Shown: piece by piece, positions 26,570-35,020 of the stretch | How positions within the stretch are numbered: position 1 is the first letter of the stretch | How the letters are laid out: each line of letters starts with the position of its first letter | Assembly: GCF_000691145.1 (NCBI RefSeq) | Contig: NZ_ASJC01000016.1 | Span: 1-46,612 of the forward strand | DNA: 46,612 bases | Source: Bacillus altitudinis 41KF2b | Lineage (GTDB): Bacteria; Bacillota; Bacilli; Bacillales; Bacillaceae | Direction: 5' to 3' | Notes under the pieces: generated by a model | Database searches by the model: none | Seen by the model: only the letters and a program-made list of their open reading frames with translations | What the model was told of the DNA's origin: nothing | Translations under genes and position numbers: made by a program

Positions 26570-27127
26570 TCATGATGTTTCTTTCGATAGACTGCCGCTT
26601 TTGCTTCTTGTTTTCGCATAAGCCGCAATGATGATGGTGCCTAGTACACCGACTGTGATGATGTTTGAGATTCCTGCCACGATACCTTGAACAAACACTT
26701 TATTTGCAGGTTCTGCATAGATCACAATGTCGAGTACCGGCGCAATGACAAACCAGCCTAATGCTTGTGCGCCGGCTTGGACGGCGTTGAAGAGCATGAT
26801 TTTTTTCCAGCCAAAGTCGCCCTCTTCTACTTTTAAACGGTTCGAAATGAGGCCGATCAATAAACCAACCACACCCGAAACGATAATCCAGCTCCACCAA
26901 GGTCCAAATGTGGTGGCATCTTTAATGAGATGACCAATAAATCCAATCAATGCGCCTGCAACAGGACCAAATAGCACGGCCATTAACGCAAGGAACGCGT
27001 ACGATGTTTCAATTTGTGTATTCGGAATCCCAGTTGGAATGGAGACGAAGCGTCCTAAAATGACAAAGACGGCTGCGCCAATTCCGATGGCAACGACAGT
27101 TTTCGTTGAAAGTTGTTTACCTGCCAT
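26570..27127 (-). CDS. ECF substrate-binding S component, UPF0397-like
   Basis: The 185-aa membrane protein has about five to six hydrophobic segments. The family stretch [20 protein letters not shown] is followed by [19 protein letters not shown], where the inward GxxxG-type packing for EcfT is expected. It resembles the UPF0397 S-component family. The ligand is not certain, but the Met-specific T-box and the neighbouring SAM hydrolase point to methionine or a methionine/SAM-derived compound. It lies between the hydrolase (14 bases) and the ATPase (19 bases). Confidence 0.85.
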   Translation of the reverse strand: MAGKQLSTKTVVAIGIGAAVFVILGRFVSIPTGIPNTQIETSYAFLALMAVLFGPVAGALIGFIGHLIKDATTFGPWWSWIIVSGVVGLLIGLISNRLKVEEGDFGWKKIMLFNAVQAGAQALGWFVIAPVLDIVIYAEPANKVFVQGIVAGISNIITVGVLGTIIIAAYAKTRSKSGSLSKETS

Positions 27128-27141
27128 GATGTTTCCTCCTC

Positions 27142-28002
27142 TTATTCGTATATAATGCGCGGAGCTTTGCGAATCGAAAGGCGCCAGCCTGTGCCTGTAC
27201 CGATGTTATAAGCCTTTGCAAATGACCCTTGATTGATCGCCACGCCTAAATGATCGAGTGAATTGACATATACGAGTGGTTCGCCTACCTTTAAATCGGC
27301 AAAAGATCGTCCATAGGTCATGATATTTTTATACACATTTTTTGGCCCGTTGGCAATGGTAACTTCTATTGCATCCCCATAATTGATTGAAAGCTGTTCA
27401 AATAACGTATGATGAATGTTTGTCCATAGGTTTCCGAACCGCACATCTAAAATATCAATCGTCCCTGTGATCACTTCTTCTTCCGCATAAGCTTGTACGA
27501 CTGGAAGGTGAATAATGTCCTCTATATTCGCCTTTGGCCCGACCTCTTCAAAAGAAATCACACCTGAAGCAATTCTCGCGCCTGTATAGGCGTAAATGTC
27601 TCTACCATGGAATGTATGTGATTTGCCTGACTTCGGCAGACGGTTGATGGTTTCATCTAAATACCGAGCCTCCACGATGCCAATATCCTGTGCGACATGC
27701 GTAAGTGTCCCATTATCAGGTGTGATGATGTAGTGTGAGCTTGTTGTTTTGACGACAAGGCTCTTTCGCTCTGATCCAACGCCTGGATCAACAACGGAGA
27801 CAAATACCGTTTCTTCCGGCCAATATGTGACCGTCTGAAGCAAGCGATAAGACGCTTCCCAAATGTCGTATTGGGGAATGTTGTGAGTTAAATCAAAAAT
27901 GCGGATGCCGCTGCTCACTGTATTGGCTACGCCGTACATTGCGCTGACCGCTCCATCATCAATACCGAAATCTGATTGTAAAACCAATGCATGTTCACTC
28001 AT
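27142..28002 (-). CDS. S-adenosyl-L-methionine hydroxide adenosyltransferase (SAM hydrolase)
   Basis: The 286-aa protein belongs to the DUF62/fluorinase-like family, whose common members split SAM with hydroxide into adenosine and methionine. Family motifs are [15 protein letters not shown] (8-22), [12 protein letters not shown] (about 70-80), [10 protein letters not shown] (about 93-102) and [17 protein letters not shown] (about 130-146). The Asp/Arg/His set of the hydrolase type (in GHGRD-like form, here FHGRD) is present, and the halogenase loop is not seen. It is the first gene of the operon, behind AAAGGGAG and a methionine T-box leader, which supports a methionine-recovery role. Confidence 0.9.
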   Translation of the reverse strand: MSEHALVLQSDFGIDDGAVSAMYGVANTVSSGIRIFDLTHNIPQYDIWEASYRLLQTVTYWPEETVFVSVVDPGVGSERKSLVVKTTSSHYIITPDNGTLTHVAQDIGIVEARYLDETINRLPKSGKSHTFHGRDIYAYTGARIASGVISFEEVGPKANIEDIIHLPVVQAYAEEEVITGTIDILDVRFGNLWTNIHHTLFEQLSINYGDAIEVTIANGPKNVYKNIMTYGRSFADLKVGEPLVYVNSLDHLGVAINQGSFAKAYNIGTGTGWRLSIRKAPRIIYE

Positions 28003-28037
28003 GTTAATCTCCCTTTCATTTGAAAAAATGGTTGTGG

Positions 28038-28053
28038 TGTTTCACGTGGAACA
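28038..28053. promoter_or_regulatory. parS site (ParB/Spo0J binding), leader copy
   Basis: On the minus strand the 16 bases read TGTTCCACGTGAAACA, a full match to the Bacillus parS consensus TGTTNCACGTGAAACA. It lies between the T-box terminator and the SAM hydrolase ribosome site, so it is inside the transcribed leader. Confidence 0.85.
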
Positions 28054-28081
28054 TTTGAACATTTGTATGAAAAAAAGTGGA

Positions 28082-28398
28082 CAATAAAAAATACCCCATC
28101 CTTATCTATGAATCATAAGGACGAGGTATTTGTCTCGTGGTACCACCTTTATTTACTGTTTGCTCGCGCTAAACAGCCTCTACAAGTACAAAGCTCCAAT
28201 TTGGCTCATATACTGTGGTTTTGATAACGAGTACCAACTCTCGTCGTCACCTACTAATATCATGGATATGTTCAGCACGAGGCTCAGAGACCATTTTTCG
28301 AATCATTATTTTTGCTTCTTTTCAGCTGCCGAAGCTCTCTGTGGAAAAATTGATGATTGTACTTTCTCTCGTCATTGCCTGTTTAACTATCTTGAATT
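28082..28398 (-). ncRNA. T-box riboswitch leader, specifier ATG (methionine)
   Basis: On the minus strand the leader has all T-box parts. Stem I starts ACGAGAGAAAGTA, and the apical AGAGAGCTTCGGCAGCTG follows. The return strand ATGATTCGAAAAATGGTCTC precedes TGAGC. The T-box GGTGGTACCACG is at 28136-28147, and a terminator (ATACCTCGTCCTTAT against ATAAGGATGGGGTAT plus TTTTTT) at 28086-28128. Aligned on TGAGC with glyQ-type leaders, the specifier codon is ATG at 28292-28294, followed by the conserved purine. The TGGT of the T-box fits a tRNA with discriminator A, as tRNA-Met has. Uncharged tRNA-Met should permit read-through into the SAM hydrolase/ECF operon. Confidence 0.92.
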
Positions 28399-28404
28399 AA
28401 AGCT

Positions 28405-28433
28405 ATCATACATGATGTTTTTTGATAAATCAA
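28405..28433 (-). promoter_or_regulatory. Promoter of the T-box operon
   Basis: On the minus strand TTGATT (28428-28433) and TATGAT (28405-28410) are exactly 17 bp apart. Transcription would start near 28398, just before stem I. Confidence 0.75.
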
Positions 28434-28576
28434 GATATTTTTCTGAACATTTTTAAAAATGAGTTAAATGTTCTGGAAGAGTCTTCTTTTTTATAAAATT
28501 TAAGCAAATGTTAAAGAGCGAGATATGGTGTCTTTCTTTTCTAGGGGTATAATAAAGATGAAGGGAGGTACAGTGT

Positions 28577-29266
28577 GTGTGGACCATCTGTATGAATGAA
28601 TTTAAGCAGCTCTTCAAAAGCACAAAATCCATCTTAACTATTGTTATTATTTTCATTTTATCTACTTTTGTATCAAGTCTTCCATTTATAGCTGCTTATC
28701 AAGGGAAGTGGGAACAGGCAAAGGACCCTTATTCCATTGGGAATGAACTAGTGATTTCGTTATTTGGTTTCTTCCTTATTTTTTTATTATCTCATGATAT
28801 TTTGAGCCGCGAAATTCATTTGAAAACCATTCGTTTTCTCGTCAGCAAAACGACCCGTTTAAACATTGTCATCGGGAAATATCTTGGGCTGATGCTGTTT
28901 TGGCTCAGTTGCATTATGACCACATATATATTAAATATGGTGATTTCACATCGTTTTCTGTTCTCTGATGCCTTAAAAATATTAACGTTTATCAGTGTCG
29001 GCATCTCCTGTGCTTTGTTTTTGTCCATGCTCTTTCCAACACCACAGAAATCGATGTTTGTTGGCATGTTGTTTTCCTTTCTATTTCCAATCATGAGCAT
29101 GATGTCTGTTCTTTCTTCAGAACGGTTGATTCACTGGTTCCAATACGTGACGCCTTATTATTATGCGCGCTGGAGTGAACCGCTGACCTATGTGCTGATG
29201 AATGCCGCATTGACTGTTGTCTTACTCGTTGGAACTGCACTACTGTTTCAGAGGAGGGATGTCTAA
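28577..29266 (+). CDS. ABC-2 type permease
   Basis: The 229-aa membrane protein has six hydrophobic segments (about residues 20-40, 55-75, 95-120, 130-150, 155-175, 200-222). An early soluble N-terminus, MNEFKQLFKSTKSI, is typical of ABC-2 permeases. FLLSHDILSREIHLKTIRFL matches the coupling-helix region (usually xExxxGTxxxL...). The GTG start at 28577 follows AAGGGAGG by eight bases. A TATAAT at 28548-28553 is the likely -10. The ATPase gene follows directly. Cargo is unknown. Confidence 0.82.
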   Translation: MWTICMNEFKQLFKSTKSILTIVIIFILSTFVSSLPFIAAYQGKWEQAKDPYSIGNELVISLFGFFLIFLLSHDILSREIHLKTIRFLVSKTTRLNIVIGKYLGLMLFWLSCIMTTYILNMVISHRFLFSDALKILTFISVGISCALFLSMLFPTPQKSMFVGMLFSFLFPIMSMMSVLSSERLIHWFQYVTPYYYARWSEPLTYVLMNAALTVVLLVGTALLFQRRDV

Positions 29267-30148
29267 GTGCTTCACACAAAAGGGCTGACAAAAAAATATC
29301 GGACAAAAGTCGCAATAAATCATATTGATCTTGATATCCATCAAGGGGATATCTTCGGCCTCATTGGACCGAAGGGTGCTGGTAAGACAACCTTTTTTAA
29401 TATCATTACAGGGATCTCCCGCCCCACCTCTGGCACGTTTATCATGATGAACATGACGTCGTTAAAAAAAGTACGTCATCATATCGGTGTTCTGCCTGAA
29501 TATACAGATTTATATGAAGGGCTGACTGCTATTGAGCATATTGCCTATTTATCGAAAATTACGGGTACTCGCCAAAAAACGAGCTATTATGAAGAATTAC
29601 TCGAATTTGTTGGCTTACATCGTTATCATCAAGAGAAAGTCGGTGCCTTTACACCTGGGATGAAGAAGCGGCTCGGAATGGCTCAGGCCATCGCTCATCA
29701 GCCTGACTTTATTTTACTTGATGAGCCTTTTGCGGATATTGATGCAGATTCTATCTTACATATCCAGCGGGTGATTGAATCGTTAAAATTTGAAGGAAAA
29801 ACTGTCTTTTTAACAGCAGACGAGCCAAGGTTCACCCAGCCTATTTGTACCAAAACAGCTTTCATATCTGAAGGAAAAATCGTGTCCTCAAGTACTCATC
29901 CTCAAGAGAAAACCATCACGTCCTCAACCATTCGTGCCACCTTCAAGCATGCATGGATTGATGATGAGGTGAAGCCTGTTCTCACGCAGTACTTACAAAG
30001 TGTGGGAACAGACCTTGTGATCAGAGATGACGAGACCTCATTGTTGATTCGTTCAGAAGCTCAAGTCCCAGCCATCATCCGTGCGTTTGTGAAATGCAAA
30101 GTCGACCTATACCGAGTCACGGCGCAAGATGCCATGATGTCCACATAA
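29267..30148 (+). CDS. ABC transporter ATPase with degenerate motifs
   Basis: The 293-aa protein is an ABC ATPase. The Walker A is GPKGAGKTT (about 36-44), the Walker B is FILLDEPFADID with its catalytic Glu, and the Q-loop region is VLPEYTDLYEG. The signature, normally LSGGQ, reads FTPGMKKR. At the H-loop the usual T-H reads LTADEP, so the switch histidine appears to be missing. The last 80 residues form a small extra domain. The GTG start directly follows the permease stop. Either the pair works with low hydrolysis or the ATPase is regulatory. Confidence 0.85.
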   Translation: MLHTKGLTKKYRTKVAINHIDLDIHQGDIFGLIGPKGAGKTTFFNIITGISRPTSGTFIMMNMTSLKKVRHHIGVLPEYTDLYEGLTAIEHIAYLSKITGTRQKTSYYEELLEFVGLHRYHQEKVGAFTPGMKKRLGMAQAIAHQPDFILLDEPFADIDADSILHIQRVIESLKFEGKTVFLTADEPRFTQPICTKTAFISEGKIVSSSTHPQEKTITSSTIRATFKHAWIDDEVKPVLTQYLQSVGTDLVIRDDETSLLIRSEAQVPAIIRAFVKCKVDLYRVTAQDAMMST

Positions 30149-30150
30149 AA

Positions 30151-30179
30151 AAGTACCGTACGCTCGCCGCACGGTACTT
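30151..30179. terminator. Bidirectional terminator
   Basis: AAGTACCGT pairs perfectly with ACGGTACTT around an 11-base GC-rich loop. T runs on both strands serve the convergent ATPase and GNAT genes. Confidence 0.85.
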
Positions 30180-30187
30180 CTCTTTTT

Positions 30188-30652
30188 TTATAAAGGCTTG
30201 CTCATGTAAATCCCAGTCTCAGCGAATCCCGTTTTCTCATAAAGTGAGCGGGCGATTTGATTATGGGCAAAGACATGCAGCGATAGTTTCTTCACACCTA
30301 ATGACTTTGCCTGCTCTTCTAATGCCGCCATGGCCTGTTTTGCCAACCCTTTTCCTCGATACGCTTCAAACAAAATAAAATTATAAATAAAGCCTTCATG
30401 CTGGGGATGATCTGGATCATAGCAAAGCCATACCCATCCAATGGCTTCTTCTCCATGTAAGATGTTCCACAACTCATGATCTTCTGTCTGAAGTCCTTCA
30501 GGAAGCAGCCGGTCAAATTGTTCCTCTGCGTTCTTTTGCGCTTCTTCCTGATTCCATGTCCCTGCGTGTACCTTTTCTTCTGCGTACCGCTTAATGGCCT
30601 TCTCTATCAAGACGTCATAATCTGTTTGCGACATTGGTAGTAATGTGACCAA
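30188..30652 (-). CDS. yycN: GNAT N-acetyltransferase, YycN type
   Basis: The 154-aa acetyltransferase transfers an acetyl group from acetyl-CoA to an unknown amine. The C-terminal GNAT core has FILFEAYRGKGLAKQAM (pyrophosphate loop, R-G-x-G-x-A) and LSLHVFAHNQIARSLYEKTG. The N-terminal YAEEKVHAGTW matches what I recall of B. subtilis YycN, which sits in the same chromosomal region. The start is TTG at 30652, seven bases after GGGGGAG. Confidence 0.85.
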   Translation of the reverse strand: MVTLLPMSQTDYDVLIEKAIKRYAEEKVHAGTWNQEEAQKNAEEQFDRLLPEGLQTEDHELWNILHGEEAIGWVWLCYDPDHPQHEGFIYNFILFEAYRGKGLAKQAMAALEEQAKSLGVKKLSLHVFAHNQIARSLYEKTGFAETGIYMSKPL

Positions 30653-30697
30653 TCGTATCTCCCCCTTTTCTTTATCATATGCCGGGCATGTAAAAAA

Positions 30698-30722
30698 AGC
30701 CAGTCCCTTATAGGAACTGGCT
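30698..30722 (-). terminator. Terminator of the wal/htrC operon
   Basis: AGCCAGTTCC pairs with GGGACTGGCT around a short TA-rich loop, followed by TTTTTTT on the minus strand. The stem overlaps the htrC stop codon. Confidence 0.85.
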
Positions 30723-31908
30723 AGCCACCGAACTGATCGGTTTGGGAGAGTTTGATCTCGACTGATTTTTTCTTTCCGCTTCGGTAAAATTGCACCTTTA
30801 CCTTGTCGCCTACTTTCTTTTGATAAAGATATTTACGCAGATCGACGATGTTTTGTACTTCCTTGCCGTCAAACGACGTCACGACATCCAGCTCTTTTAA
30901 CCCTGCTTTCCCTGCTGGAGACAAAGGCTCGACACTCATCACGACGACTCCGGTTGTGACCTTTGATGGCAGTTTTAACGTTTCCTGCCAATGATAGCTC
31001 GCAATATCTGCTAGTGATTTCATCCCAACACCAAGGTACGGACGCTTCACCTCTCCATAGCGCTCTAAATCCTCTATGACAGGGATCACCAGATTCGCAG
31101 GAATAGACAGCCCAATCCCTTCCACCTCTGACTCAGCAATCTTCATTGAATTGATGCCGATCACTTTGCCGTCCATATTGATCAAGGCTCCGCCGCTGTT
31201 CCCAGGATTAATGGCGGCATCCGTTTGCAAAACTTCCGCATTCCAATCCGTCTGTCCATCACCATTAGAATCAACAGGGATCGCACGCTCCGTTCCAGAA
31301 ATCACACCTTGTGTGACGGAGCCAGCAAATTCAAGGCCTAATGGATTTCCAATGGCGATGACAGGCTCACCTGGTTTGACATGGTCTGAATTGCCGAAGG
31401 CAGCGGTTTTTTTGATCTTATCACTTTTGACCGTGAGTACCGCTAAATCCATAAGCTGATCACTGCCGACAAGATTTGCCCCGATCCTTGTCCCGTCCTG
31501 AAGGCTCACTTCAAGCTGGTTTGCGCCTTTGATGACATGATGGTTGGTCACAATATAAAAGGTGTCACCCTTTTTTTTATAAATCACACCTGACCCGCTG
31601 CCTGCTTCACCGCCTTCTTCCCAAAAGCTCGACTTTTGAATGTTAATGACGCCGACAACCGTATCCGACATACTCGATACCACTTTTGTGACCGCATCAT
31701 TCACGTTCACATTGACGGTCTTTAAAGGGCCATCTGATGCCTGCTGATCTCCAGCTGACTGCCAGCCAAAGGGGCTGCCGCTTTGTCCAGACACATAGGG
31801 GAAAAAGAATCCCATTAAAAAAGCTCCTACCAATACACCGATCAGACCAGATAGGAAGTATCCTTTTCTGCTTCGTCTCGGCTTCCACTCTACATCGCGA
31901 TAATCCAC
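30721..31908 (-). CDS. htrC: HtrC (YyxA), membrane-anchored serine protease
   Basis: This 395-aa HtrA/DegP-family protease is anchored by one N-terminal helix (about residues 17-38), with the catalytic domain outside the membrane. The catalytic triad is His124 in TNHHVI, Asp154 in LMDLAVL and Ser238 in [10 protein letters not shown] single PDZ domain covers about 290-385 ([20 protein letters not shown]). It follows walJ by 81 bases at the operon end, as in B. subtilis. It probably degrades misfolded envelope proteins. Confidence 0.95.
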   Translation of the reverse strand: MDYRDVEWKPRRSRKGYFLSGLIGVLVGAFLMGFFFPYVSGQSGSPFGWQSAGDQQASDGPLKTVNVNVNDAVTKVVSSMSDTVVGVINIQKSSFWEEGGEAGSGSGVIYKKKGDTFYIVTNHHVIKGANQLEVSLQDGTRIGANLVGSDQLMDLAVLTVKSDKIKKTAAFGNSDHVKPGEPVIAIGNPLGLEFAGSVTQGVISGTERAIPVDSNGDGQTDWNAEVLQTDAAINPGNSGGALINMDGKVIGINSMKIAESEVEGIGLSIPANLVIPVIEDLERYGEVKRPYLGVGMKSLADIASYHWQETLKLPSKVTTGVVVMSVEPLSPAGKAGLKELDVVTSFDGKEVQNIVDLRKYLYQKKVGDKVKVQFYRSGKKKSVEIKLSQTDQFGG

Positions 31909-31989
31909 TATGTTTCCTTCCTTTCAGTGAATAGATGATGTATATAGTGTTGGTAAGAAGCTCTTATCTTAATCATACGATTGTAAAAA

Positions 31990-32784
31990 TCATACGGCGC
32001 AAAGCGGGGTTGCTTTTTTCGGGTCCGTATCATATAAATCAAAGCCGTCCCCTACAACAAAGCCCTTCATTTCAAGCGTCTGCTGGACCGCCATACGGGC
32101 TAAGTCCTTCATGTTGTTGTCTTGACTCAAGTGGGCCAAATAAATGCGTGAGGTGGCGTCTCCAATCACGTCTGTCATAGCAAGAGCTGCATCTTCATTG
32201 GATACGTGTCCGACATCGCTCAAAATTCTGCGTTTAATACTCCAGGGGTAGCGCCCCATTTGCAGCATGCCGACATCATGGTTGCTCTCAAATACGAACG
32301 TATTGGCTGATTTAATAATCCCTTTCATCCGGTCACTCACATAGCCTGTATCCGTCATAAGGGCAAGTTTACGCCCGCCATAATGGAATACGTAAAACAT
32401 GGGCTCTACCGCATCATGTGATACGCCAAATGATTCAACATCGAGTCCGCCGAATGATTGAACCGTCTCCATATCAAAGTGGAATTTCTGCTCCGTATCC
32501 ACTTTCCCAATATGTGACTCCATCGCCTTCCATGTTTTCGCATTTGCATAGACAGGAAGCTTGTACTTTCTTGCCATCACACCGAGTCCTTTAATATGAT
32601 CTGAGTGCTCGTGTGTGACAAAAATTCCGTCCAAGTCTTCAGGCTTGCGATCGATTTGACCAAGCAGCTCTACCATCTGTTTGCCGCTTAAGCCCGCATC
32701 TACTAAAAAAGCATGCTCGTCTGTTTCTAAATAAAAAGCGTTCCCCGTACTTCCGCTCGCTAGTACACTGAACTGCAAGCTCAT
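31990..32784 (-). CDS. walJ: WalJ (YycJ), metallo-beta-lactamase-fold hydrolase
   Basis: The 264-aa cytoplasmic protein has the metal motif HEHSDH (His58, His60, Asp62, His63) in [16 protein letters not shown] and [14 protein letters not shown] with the bridging Asp. The HVSNEDAAL segment near 200 carries a further His ligand. YycJ is conserved in wal operons and has been linked to DNA repair and cell-wall coordination. It is coupled to walI with a six-base gap. Confidence 0.95.
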   Translation of the reverse strand: MSLQFSVLASGSTGNAFYLETDEHAFLVDAGLSGKQMVELLGQIDRKPEDLDGIFVTHEHSDHIKGLGVMARKYKLPVYANAKTWKAMESHIGKVDTEQKFHFDMETVQSFGGLDVESFGVSHDAVEPMFYVFHYGGRKLALMTDTGYVSDRMKGIIKSANTFVFESNHDVGMLQMGRYPWSIKRRILSDVGHVSNEDAALAMTDVIGDATSRIYLAHLSQDNNMKDLARMAVQQTLEMKGFVVGDGFDLYDTDPKKATPLCAV

Positions 32785-32790
32785 GTTCTC

Positions 32791-33654
32791 TCACTCCAAT
32801 GAAGATTTGTCTTCTTTCTCTATATGATCAAGGGTTGAGCCATCAATGGCATTGATCAAATATTCTTCCTCTGTCTTTTTCTTTGAACCAGTTGCCACGC
32901 CTTCAATCTCTACTCGCCATACAGGAACCATGACTTGAGTGCTTGCACCTGGGTATTGCGTGTAGTAGCCAAGCTCCACTTTTTTCACTGTCGTGTTTTG
33001 GCTCAGCATATTTTGTGTATATAAGTCCTTCACCGTTTCAAGCGCCGGGACAAGGGTTTCTTTTCTCACTTCATTAATCGATGTCACCATCGACTGCCGA
33101 TACGAGACGACCTCGTTTTGATCGTTCACATCCAATGTGATCTTCCCGATGGTTTCGGTGTCATCAAGACCTTCTTGGAAGATGTATTTTCCTTTATACG
33201 TTTGGAAAAAGACGATTTCACCTGTTTCTTCATCGATGCTCCAGAGCTTATAATTCTTGCCATCCAGCAAACGCTGGCTCACAAGATTGGTCGCTGCTGT
33301 TTTCATATCTTTTTTCGGCAATGCAACTGGTTTATTGAAGGTCATTTCAAGCAGGGTGACAGGATCATCTTTCTCGGTTTTCGGGAATGTGCTTTTCGTC
33401 TTTTGATCAGCTAATCCGTCGACATCCTTTTTCGTATATTGCTTTTTCTCAGCTGTAATGCGGTATCCAATCTTCGCTTCATCTGATAGATTGCCATATT
33501 TGATTCCGTCTGCCTTCATTTCTTCCAGCGTATCTGTTTTTTCGATAATCGCAAAATGATCGGTCGAACGCTTTTCAAAATATTGAAAACCTAGAAAGAT
33601 ATCGAGAACGAGAAAGGCTAGGATAAAGATCGTTTTGGTCTTATTCCACTCCAT
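32791..33654 (-). CDS. walI: WalI (YycI), regulator of the WalK kinase
   Basis: The 287-aa protein has a single N-terminal membrane helix (TIFILAFLVLDIFLGFQYF, residues 9-27) and an extracytoplasmic YycH/YycI-type domain. WalI forms a membrane complex with WalH and WalK and tunes kinase activity. Its ATG overlaps the walH stop by 14 bases. Confidence 0.95.
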   Translation of the reverse strand: MEWNKTKTIFILAFLVLDIFLGFQYFEKRSTDHFAIIEKTDTLEEMKADGIKYGNLSDEAKIGYRITAEKKQYTKKDVDGLADQKTKSTFPKTEKDDPVTLLEMTFNKPVALPKKDMKTAATNLVSQRLLDGKNYKLWSIDEETGEIVFFQTYKGKYIFQEGLDDTETIGKITLDVNDQNEVVSYRQSMVTSINEVRKETLVPALETVKDLYTQNMLSQNTTVKKVELGYYTQYPGASTQVMVPVWRVEIEGVATGSKKKTEEEYLINAIDGSTLDHIEKEDKSSLE

Positions 33655-35020
33655 GATTCTCGCTCCCCTCTGTCAGCAAATCATTCGATAAAATGACGGT
33701 TTTTCCGTTATATTTCATACACCATACCGGCTCTAGCCAGACAAACATCGCTTGATCCTGATCTGATGCCGTGGATGTCGCTTGATAGGCAGGGAAAATC
33801 TGTTCAATTTTCTCTAAATCATCATACTTCGTCTGCTTGATGATCAAGTTTTTCAGCTCTGTCCCATTCATCAGTTTGACCTGTTCACTCTGACTCGCTT
33901 TGTTGCCGAGAATGTAGTTTGGACGCTTATAACTCAAGATGTCATCATTCGCCCATTGTACTTCAAGTGATGTCATACCAAATGGATGCTTTGTGCTGTT
34001 GACGATCGGCAGTCCATCCATAAACATATTAAAGGACAGCTGCTGGTTGCTGTTGATGCCGAAGTATTGATAATTATCGGTAAAACTTCCGTTATCATTG
34101 AAATATTTCACGCTTCGCTTGATCAAATCTCCCGTTTGGAATACGGTACTAGAATTGATATTACGATGCTGATATTGGATGCGGTGGTCTTTTTGATTTG
34201 CTTCAAGACGACTCGTTCCATCTGTATACACCGTCCGGTTTAAATTAGATTCCTCCCCAACTAGACTTGGGTCTGTAAACAAAGCGTCCTTGAATTTGCT
34301 TGTCTTAATCGTTTCGATAAAGAACATTTTCGCTTCAAGCTGCTTTTGCTTCTGCGGCAGAAGGAAATCTCGTTTTGAATTCGTAGAGAAAGTATATAGA
34401 TCATAGCGCGGCATCTCGTTTTGAGCGGCTGCAATACTATCCATCAGATTACGATAGTTGGCTGATTCAATCGTCAGCTCAAGCACCGTTTCCTTGCTGT
34501 ATGAAACCAAATAGACTTTCTTATTGGCCTTATCCGGCTGAGCGAACGGCACAATCATCCGGTCAAATGAGTTGTATTCAATGGATTTATTCGGCCATTT
34601 AAACAGCGCTTGGAAAATATCAATTGGAATCGGATCATTGAACACAAGATCCAATGTTTTGCCTTGCCCCTCGCGTCCATAGAAGAAATTCTTAAATTTC
34701 TGCTCGGAATATTGGTCCGACACATCGGCAATCTCTTTGACATCCCACAGGCTCACATCATTCCAAAAGTTTTGGAAGAGTTCCTTTTGATCCACTTTGA
34801 AATGCTCTCCATTGGAATGGATGAACATCTCACGCGGTTTCACGACATCAATGAGACTCCGAGGCTCGTCGCTTGAAATCTTCTTCGTTTCCACGACCTG
34901 TGTACCGGCATCCGCCTGATCCTGCATGACGGGCTGGAACATCCAAATATTCCACGTAAACACAAGACTGATCGCAATTAGGATTGTCAATATAATGGTT
35001 TTAAAGGTCTCACGCTTCAT
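33641..35020 (-). CDS. walH: WalH (YycH), regulator of the WalK kinase
   Basis: The protein is 459 aa when started at ATG 35020, nine bases after AGAGG. Two upstream in-frame ATGs (35044, 35029) would place the ribosome site inside the gene. One N-terminal membrane helix (TIILTILIAISLVFTWNIWM) is followed by a large extracytoplasmic domain of the YycH type. The start overlaps the walK stop by 11 bases. In B. subtilis it acts with WalI to restrain WalK. Confidence 0.94.
   Translation of the reverse strand: MKRETFKTIILTILIAISLVFTWNIWMFQPVMQDQADAGTQVVETKKISSDEPRSLIDVVKPREMFIHSNGEHFKVDQKELFQNFWNDVSLWDVKEIADVSDQYSEQKFKNFFYGREGQGKTLDLVFNDPIPIDIFQALFKWPNKSIEYNSFDRMIVPFAQPDKANKKVYLVSYSKETVLELTIESANYRNLMDSIAAAQNEMPRYDLYTFSTNSKRDFLLPQKQKQLEAKMFFIETIKTSKFKDALFTDPSLVGEESNLNRTVYTDGTSRLEANQKDHRIQYQHRNINSSTVFQTGDLIKRSVKYFNDNGSFTDNYQYFGINSNQQLSFNMFMDGLPIVNSTKHPFGMTSLEVQWANDDILSYKRPNYILGNKASQSEQVKLMNGTELKNLIIKQTKYDDLEKIEQIFPAYQATSTASDQDQAMFVWLEPVWCMKYNGKTVILSNDLLTEGSENHGVE

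Noticed and set aside
31935..32180. 81-codon frame antisense to walJ
   Set aside because: A shadow of the walJ coding sequence with no ribosome site.
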